NCBI GenBank assembly: GCA_000997405.1
Contig: LCBU01000035.1
Span: 1-6,037, forward strand
Length of the DNA stretch: 6,037 nt
Direction of reading: 5' to 3'
From: Candidatus Woesebacteria bacterium GW2011_GWA1_41_7
Lineage (GTDB): Bacteria; Patescibacteriota; Microgenomatia; UBA8517
Below are positions 4,702-6,037 of this stretch, one piece after another; position 1 is the first letter of the stretch, and every line of letters begins with the position of its first letter. The notes beneath the pieces are model-generated. The model did not search any database and was not told the DNA's origin. It saw only the letters and a list, made by a program, of their open reading frames with translations. The position numbers were made by a program, and so were the translations under genes.

Positions 4702-4869
4702 TTACTCACCCCCCTTAATTACTATTATTTTAGGCAAATATTTCATTAATGCTTTTTCTACAAGCGCGGTTAAGCTTAATTCTTCAACAACAGCCTGAGC
4801 TTTAGCGTACTTGATAATCGCAGGCTTCATGAATAGAGTTAACCGCTGTTTTTTAGTGTTGTTTTTCAT
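4702..4869 (-). CDS. Ribbon-helix-helix-type small DNA-binding protein (55 aa)
   Basis: The gene has 55 codons. A basic N-terminus (MKNNTKKQ) leads into a short strand, RLTLFMKP (9-16). Helix one follows (AIIKYAKAQAVVEEL, 17-31), then a turn (SLT) and helix two (ALVEKALMKYLPK, 35-47). This is the strand-helix-turn-helix layout of Arc/MetJ/CopG and DUF6364-type antitoxin-like proteins ('rLTlf..p.iik.AK..A....S.t.LVe.al..yl'). These dimerise and insert the paired strand into DNA. It starts 7 bases after the stop of the membrane-protein gene and ends one base before the yggT ATG; its last codons double as the yggT Shine-Dalgarno. No toxin gene accompanies it, so autoregulation of the operon is the simplest inferred role. 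There is no clear Shine-Dalgarno of its own. The family call rests on pattern only. Confidence 0.72.
   Translation of the reverse strand: MKNNTKKQRLTLFMKPAIIKYAKAQAVVEELSLTALVEKALMKYLPKIIVIKGGE
4706..4716 (-). promoter_or_regulatory. Shine-Dalgarno fixing the yggT start
   Basis: AAGGGGGGTGA lies inside the last codons of the ribbon-helix-helix gene, five bases before the ATG at 4700. Its position rules against the GTG at 4709-4707, which is part of the site itself. Confidence 0.75.
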
Positions 4870-4876
4870 ACATTTT

Positions 4877-5185
4877 TTAAAGAAAAATAGAAAAAATAAG
4901 TCCTATGATTATCACTAAAACAATAATGTTGGGAAGACCAGTAATAGCCAATATCCCCAATACCGAAAGAATCCAAAGTACAAGAAGGATCGAAGCAACA
5001 GCCTGAAGCGGACGGGGCAAAATACTTATCGCCCAGGCTACCACAAGAAGAATTAATAGTTCCCACAATGTGACAGTGTGACCATTAATTGCGAAAAGTG
5101 AAATGTTCGGGATAGTAATTCCAGTCAGGGGCATGTAGCCGAGAAACCAAAGTATAACAAGTATTACAACTATAGCGATTAGCAT
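4877..5185 (-). CDS. Small four-segment membrane protein, family not recognised
   Basis: This 102-aa protein is almost wholly hydrophobic, with predicted membrane segments at about 1-17, 39-56, 62-81 and 86-102. A short outer or inner loop (PLTGITIPNISLFAINGHT) lies between the first two and a charged turn (PRPLQ) between the second and third. I do not recognise a family. The first helix (IVVILVILWFLGY) resembles that of Lmo0937-type peptides, so this could be an enlarged relative. It heads the seven-gene run, with the ribbon-helix-helix gene 7 bases downstream. The ATG at 5185 has no Shine-Dalgarno. Candidate -10 boxes, TACAAT (5201-5196) and TATAAG (5196-5191), lie 10 and 5 bases before it, so the transcript may have little or no leader. 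Confidence 0.8.
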   Translation of the reverse strand: MLIAIVVILVILWFLGYMPLTGITIPNISLFAINGHTVTLWELLILLVVAWAISILPRPLQAVASILLVLWILSVLGILAITGLPNIIVLVIIIGLIFSIFL

Positions 5186-5190
5186 AAGTA

Positions 5191-5228
5191 CTTATATTGT
5201 ATGTAGTGTATGGCTTGGGGTCTGTAAC
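5191..5228 (-). promoter_or_regulatory. Possible promoter of the seven-gene operon
   Basis: TACAAT (5201-5196; 5 of 6 to consensus) overlaps TATAAG (5196-5191) just before the first gene. The best -35 is GTTACA (5228-5223; 4 of 6), but its spacer to TACAAT is 21 bases, longer than normal, which leaves room for activation by a regulator. Assigned from position and partial consensus only. Confidence 0.3.
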
Positions 5229-5276
5229 CTGACTAACAAATATTATGTAATCTAAATTTCTGAGAAGAAATTGCCG

Positions 5277-5384
5277 CTACCTATCTCTGTCCCTATTAAA
5301 GCCCGGCTCCGTATTGATGTTCCATTCATTTTTGTATTTTTCCATGAACTGATCAAATCTTTCAAATCTCTTAGGTTGGCTCAA
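5277..5384 (-). CDS. Doubtful 35-codon ORF (small peptide or gene remnant)
   Basis: From a TTG at 5384 the frame reads polar, protein-like residues (SQPKRFERFDQFMEKYKNEW, then NINTEPGFNRDRDR) to a TAG. An internal ATG at 5345 gives 22 codons. There is no Shine-Dalgarno and no promoter in the 35 bases between it and the terminator. It is too short to assign, and could be the tail of a decayed gene. Confidence 0.2.
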   Translation of the reverse strand: MSQPKRFERFDQFMEKYKNEWNINTEPGFNRDRDR

Positions 5385-5418
5385 CTTACCGTTTAGCGAT
5401 TTTCCAGTTTTTTACCAC

Positions 5419-5477
5419 AAAAAACCGGAGATAAACGACATCTTTTAAAAAACAAAAGATGAAGCTTAGAGCTCCGG
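5419..5477 (-). terminator. Nested-hairpin intrinsic terminator after the transglycosylase gene
   Basis: The outer stem is CCGGAG (5477-5472) with CTCCGG (5430-5425). The inner stem is CATCTTTT / AAAAGATG (5461-5454 / 5446-5439) with a 7-base loop; unpaired segments of 10 and 8 bases lie between the two stems. Six Ts follow the outer stem on the minus strand (5424-5419). Orientation and position, 24 bases past the stop, fit termination of the gene to the right. Confidence 0.85.
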
Positions 5478-5500
5478 ATTTGCTAAAGCAATTTCAAAAA

Positions 5501-6037
5501 TTAAGTACGAATACTGTCGTAAATCGCGAGAACTTTATCCGCATAGTAGTACCCAACATCATAGGGTCCATATGCTTTTAAAGCGTCGCGGACAGATCCG
5601 TATTTTTCAATATGTCCAGCAAGCATTCTGGTTCCAAAGTTTATATTAAACTCGGGATCCAATAGTTCCTGCGTAGAAGGACGTTCAGCAAAACAAGGGC
5701 CGTTGGCGCACAAAAATGATGCTGCAATGCCATCTTTAGGCATTATTTGCATCAAGCCGATAGCTCCGCTTACTGAAACAACATCAGGTTGCCCTCCAGA
5801 TTCCTGAAGCATAACTGCTGCTACTAAATATGGGTCAATATTATATTTACCCGCATGGGTAATTATTAAATCGCACCACGTCAATAGCTTATCAGGAACA
5901 TTCAAGGAACAACCAAGATCGTATTCTACCTCAACCAAGGCAACTTGCTCTACGGCTGAGGCTCCAGTGTAGGGTTTGATGAAAGATCTCTCCCAACTGA
6001 ACCTGAGATAAGAAATACCTGGCGACCATCCAAGACG
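5501..6037 (-). CDS. Lytic transglycosylase (SLT-type) domain protein, N-terminus outside window
   Basis: The frame is open to the right edge: 178 codons are visible, and the 33 before the TTG at 5938 contain no stop and no ATG. The gene is therefore 5'-partial, and any signal peptide or membrane anchor would be outside the window. Counting from that TTG, the SLT lysozyme-like core starts near 17. The catalytic Glu46 lies in LQESGG (44-49), followed by SGAIGLMQIMP (57-67) and, near the end, FNINFGTRMLAGHI and LKAYGPYDVGYYYADKV. The last replaces the usual AYNAGP motif. Such enzymes cleave the MurNAc-GlcNAc bond of peptidoglycan outside the membrane. Four cysteines (Cys10, 22, 77, 82) suggest disulfides in an exported domain. 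It is probably involved in wall remodelling; a role in DNA uptake or a phage or conjugation context cannot be excluded. Confidence 0.88.
   Translation of the reverse strand, partial: RLGWSPGISYLRFSWERSFIKPYTGASAVEQVALVEVEYDLGCSLNVPDKLLTWCDLIITHAGKYNIDPYLVAAVMLQESGGQPDVVSVSGAIGLMQIMPKDGIAASFLCANGPCFAERPSTQELLDPEFNINFGTRMLAGHIEKYGSVRDALKAYGPYDVGYYYADKVLAIYDSIRT

Larger units (their letters stand above)
5186..5500. other. 315-base gap between the operon and the transglycosylase gene
   Basis: It contains the nested terminator (5419-5477), a doubtful 35-codon ORF (5277-5384), a small perfect hairpin (AATTTCT 5255-5261 / AGAAATT 5266-5272, four-base loop) just past that ORF's stop, and the presumed operon promoter next to 5185. 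Nothing else is recognisable. Confidence 0.6.

Noticed and set aside
4701..4709. GTG start for YggT giving 132 residues
   Set aside because: The GTG is part of the Shine-Dalgarno; the ATG at 4700 has ideal spacing.
4866..5066. 66-codon minus-strand frame inside the first operon gene
   Set aside because: It is an out-of-frame reading of the hydrophobic membrane-protein gene, and would collide with the ribbon-helix-helix start.
5222..5233. AACCTG shared with the Crp-type promoter region near 1973-1978 as a common operator
   Set aside because: A six-base match without symmetry or further similarity is expected by chance.

Overview
All recognisable genes lie on the minus strand, so the window reads right to left. 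The DNA is AT-rich. TGA is used as an ordinary stop (the LapA-like gene), which fits the standard bacterial code. The best guess is a Candidate Phyla Radiation (Patescibacteria) bacterium, perhaps Microgenomates-like. The N-terminus of S6 begins MNKYELTLVLDGKSGAA, unlike the usual Firmicutes or proteobacterial S6 start. Intergenic DNA carries short A/T-rich repeats, and the genes are small, compact and membrane-protein-rich. The ychF-rpsF order also occurs in Firmicutes, so the lineage call is an inference.

Layout from right to left. A lytic transglycosylase gene (5501-6037) enters across the right edge and ends at a strong nested-hairpin terminator (5419-5477). A stretch of 315 bases with at most one doubtful 35-codon ORF follows. 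Next is a tightly packed seven-gene run (5185 to 2733): a four-segment membrane protein, a 55-aa ribbon-helix-helix protein, YggT, a 45-aa Lmo0937-type membrane peptide, a PH-like soluble protein, a LapA-like membrane protein with a coiled coil, and a NUDIX hydrolase. Spacings run from a 4-base overlap to 26 bases, so one transcript is likely. The ribbon-helix-helix and Lmo0937-type genes are very short and easily missed. A 464-base gap (2269-2732) holds a long imperfect inverted repeat and a doubtful 57-codon ORF. After it come a GlsB/YeaQ-type membrane protein, a Crp/Fnr-family regulator, the translation-associated ATPase YchF, and the first 17 codons of ribosomal protein bS6 (rpsF) at the left edge.

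Functionally there are two parts. The left end is a conserved translation locus (ychF-rpsF). The rest looks like an envelope or stress module: small membrane proteins of stress-linked families (YggT, GlsB/YeaQ, Lmo0937, LapA) with a NUDIX enzyme, a small putative DNA-binding protein and a one-component regulator. That these work together is inferred from gene order only. Two styles of translation start are visible. yggT, the Lmo0937-type gene and glsB have strong Shine-Dalgarno sequences. ychF and rpsF have none, and instead have a -10 box six bases before the ATG, the geometry of leaderless mRNAs.
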